Shown here: piece after piece, positions 62,994-64,000 of the stretch
Layout: each line of letters begins with the position of its first letter
How positions within the stretch are numbered: the first letter of the stretch is position 1
Source of the DNA: Dermacentor variabilis
Lineage: Eukaryota; Arthropoda; Arachnida; Ixodida; Ixodidae
Direction: 5' to 3'
Assembly: GCF_050947875.1 (NCBI RefSeq)
Contig: NW_027460335.1
Location: forward strand, 8,261,928-8,325,927
Length of the DNA: 64,000 nucleotides
Made by a program: the position numbers and the translations under genes
The notes under the pieces: generated by a model
What the model saw: only the letters and a program-made list of their open reading frames with translations
The model's database searches: none
What the model was told of the DNA's origin: nothing

Positions 62994-64000
62994 ATGATGT
63001 GTGCCGACAAGGAGGACGCGAGGGCTTCGACCAGTGTGGCGGAGCCATTTAACGATGTCGTCCAGTCCAGGGCTGTAAGTCCGTTAGCAGTAAAATTGCA
63101 TCAGGTGCCAAGTAGTCCATCTGTCCCTCAGCTTTCTAAACATGGCTTCAAAATAGGGACACTCAGTGTGCGTGGCCTGTCGACGAGAAAGCGGCAAGCT
63201 CAGCTTAAAAGGCTGTTAATGGACCACGACATTGATATTCTTGCAGTTCAGGAAACAACAATTGAAGGTGAGGAACAGACGGATAGAACGGTTGAAGTGT
63301 TTAAATCAAATTACAATGTTTGTGTTAGTCATGCTAATGGGAAGTCTGGAGGAAGTGTTATTTTTCTGCGTAACACTGTCGGTATTATTGAGGAGACTGT
63401 AGTAGCACTCGATAATGGCCGATTAGTTATGTGTGGCCTGTCTTGCAGTGAAGTAGACTGGAGAATTATCTGTATTTACGCCCCGAACAAATCAAGCGAG
63501 CGAAAGGTATTCTTTGAATATATGGCCACCTTCATAAGTTGTGATAGGAGAATTCTTTTATTACTTGATTTTAATTGTGTATATTTGCCCAAGGACACCT
63601 CTAAAGTTGCGTTCATGAATGACAAGAGTGCAGAAATGCTCAGATCCACCATTCAAGAGTATGACCTTGTTGGTGTGGGTGGTGTACTACGTGAAAACCA
63701 AGTAATGTTCACTCATTTTCAAGGGCGGAGTCACGCAAGGCTCGATAGGGCGTGTGTGCCCGCGGAACTGGTACCCACTTGTAATCAGTACACGGTTAAA
63801 CATGTTAGCTTTAGTGACCACAGTTTAGTGATGTTCACAATCGGTTCTAAAGTGAAGGAGTATCGTTTTAATTGGCAGCTGTGGAAGCTCAATGAAAAGT
63901 TGCTACAGGACGAAAGATTCGTCGACGAAGTAACGGAAAGAATTAAAGAATTGCGCGCAAGAGAACCTAAACGTTGGTTCTATGCGTGGGATCAATTTAA
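62994..64000 (+). CDS. ORF2 N-terminal part of E2: APE endonuclease, open to window end
   Basis: The frame starts at ATG 62994 (MMCADKED; a second ATG follows at once) and has no stop for 335 codons up to the window edge. A 50-residue leader precedes GTLSVRG. The order of APE endonuclease motifs is complete (QET, IYAPN, DFN, ARLDRA, SDHS), but several key positions differ from relatives. N is S (residue 58), QETK is QETT (89), GDFN is LDFN and ARLDRAY is ARLDRAC. The 19740 deletion of E1 is absent here. It is likely a recently inactivated copy rather than an active enzyme; the RT lies beyond the window. Confidence 0.75.
   Translation, partial: MMCADKEDARASTSVAEPFNDVVQSRAVSPLAVKLHQVPSSPSVPQLSKHGFKIGTLSVRGLSTRKRQAQLKRLLMDHDIDILAVQETTIEGEEQTDRTVEVFKSNYNVCVSHANGKSGGSVIFLRNTVGIIEETVVALDNGRLVMCGLSCSEVDWRIICIYAPNKSSERKVFFEYMATFISCDRRILLLLDFNCVYLPKDTSKVAFMNDKSAEMLRSTIQEYDLVGVGGVLRENQVMFTHFQGRSHARLDRACVPAELVPTCNQYTVKHVSFSDHSLVMFTIGSKVKEYRFNWQLWKLNEKLLQDERFVDEVTERIKELRAREPKRWFYAWDQF

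Larger units (their letters stand above)
61706..64000 (+). mobile_element. Non-LTR retrotransposon E2, 5' half
   Basis: A family E element with its 5' end (ATTCCACTTCCGGCTACC at 61706, ATG 36 nt later). It holds ORF1 and the first third of ORF2, and continues past the window. Sister of E1. Confidence 0.9.

Overview
This window is eukaryotic and almost entirely repetitive. It is a tandem array of intron-containing tRNA-Ile(UAU) genes on the plus strand, with a unit of about 190-197 bp. The array is loaded with non-LTR (LINE-type) retrotransposons, all in the same orientation and nearly all joined to the tRNA gene at one place, within its first ~20 bases. Two copies of a tRNA-derived SINE that looks like the ixodid-tick family Ruka, together with the style of the LINE proteins, point to a hard tick (Ixodidae) nuclear genome. 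No host protein gene is visible.

The LINEs have two ORFs. ORF1 is a nucleic-acid-binding protein with two CX2CX4HX4C zinc knuckles. ORF2 carries an N-terminal APE-type endonuclease, a reverse transcriptase (YADD) and a C-terminal CX2CX7HX4C finger. This is the layout of the L1/Tx1 group. By protein and UTR similarity I distinguish eight families, labelled A-H here: A1 1-2604, C0 2652-3101, D1 3513-8405, C1 8459-13409, B1 13624-18477, E1 18523-22893, A2 23204-24155, F1 24951-25735 fused to C2 25736-28573, F2 28988-30264, D2 30512-35414, G1 35821-40920, H1 41075-44222, D3 45026-49900, C3 50694-55812, B2 56217-61099, E2 61706 to the window end. Nearly all ORFs are broken. The exceptions are the 1133-codon ORF2 of G1 (37399-40800), which is fully open, and the ORF2 start of E2, which is open to the window end but has changed endonuclease motif residues.

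Between elements lie runs of one to four tRNA units. Two copies (23090, 30295) match the consensus exactly, two (24740, 56010) differ only in the intron, and the others are decayed or truncated at insertion junctions. Six families share a 5' terminus (ATTCC-CTTCCGG type) 36-40 nt ahead of the ORF1 ATG. Their 3' ends (AATAAAG plus A-tract) abut the tRNA at family-specific positions.

The order D-C-B-E at 3.5-22.9 kb recurs at 45.0-64 kb with the same SINE insertion in C and shared flanking variants. The region therefore grew by segmental duplication as well as by retrotransposition. The main biological proposal is a set of co-existing LINE families specific for a tRNA-Ile(UAU) gene array.
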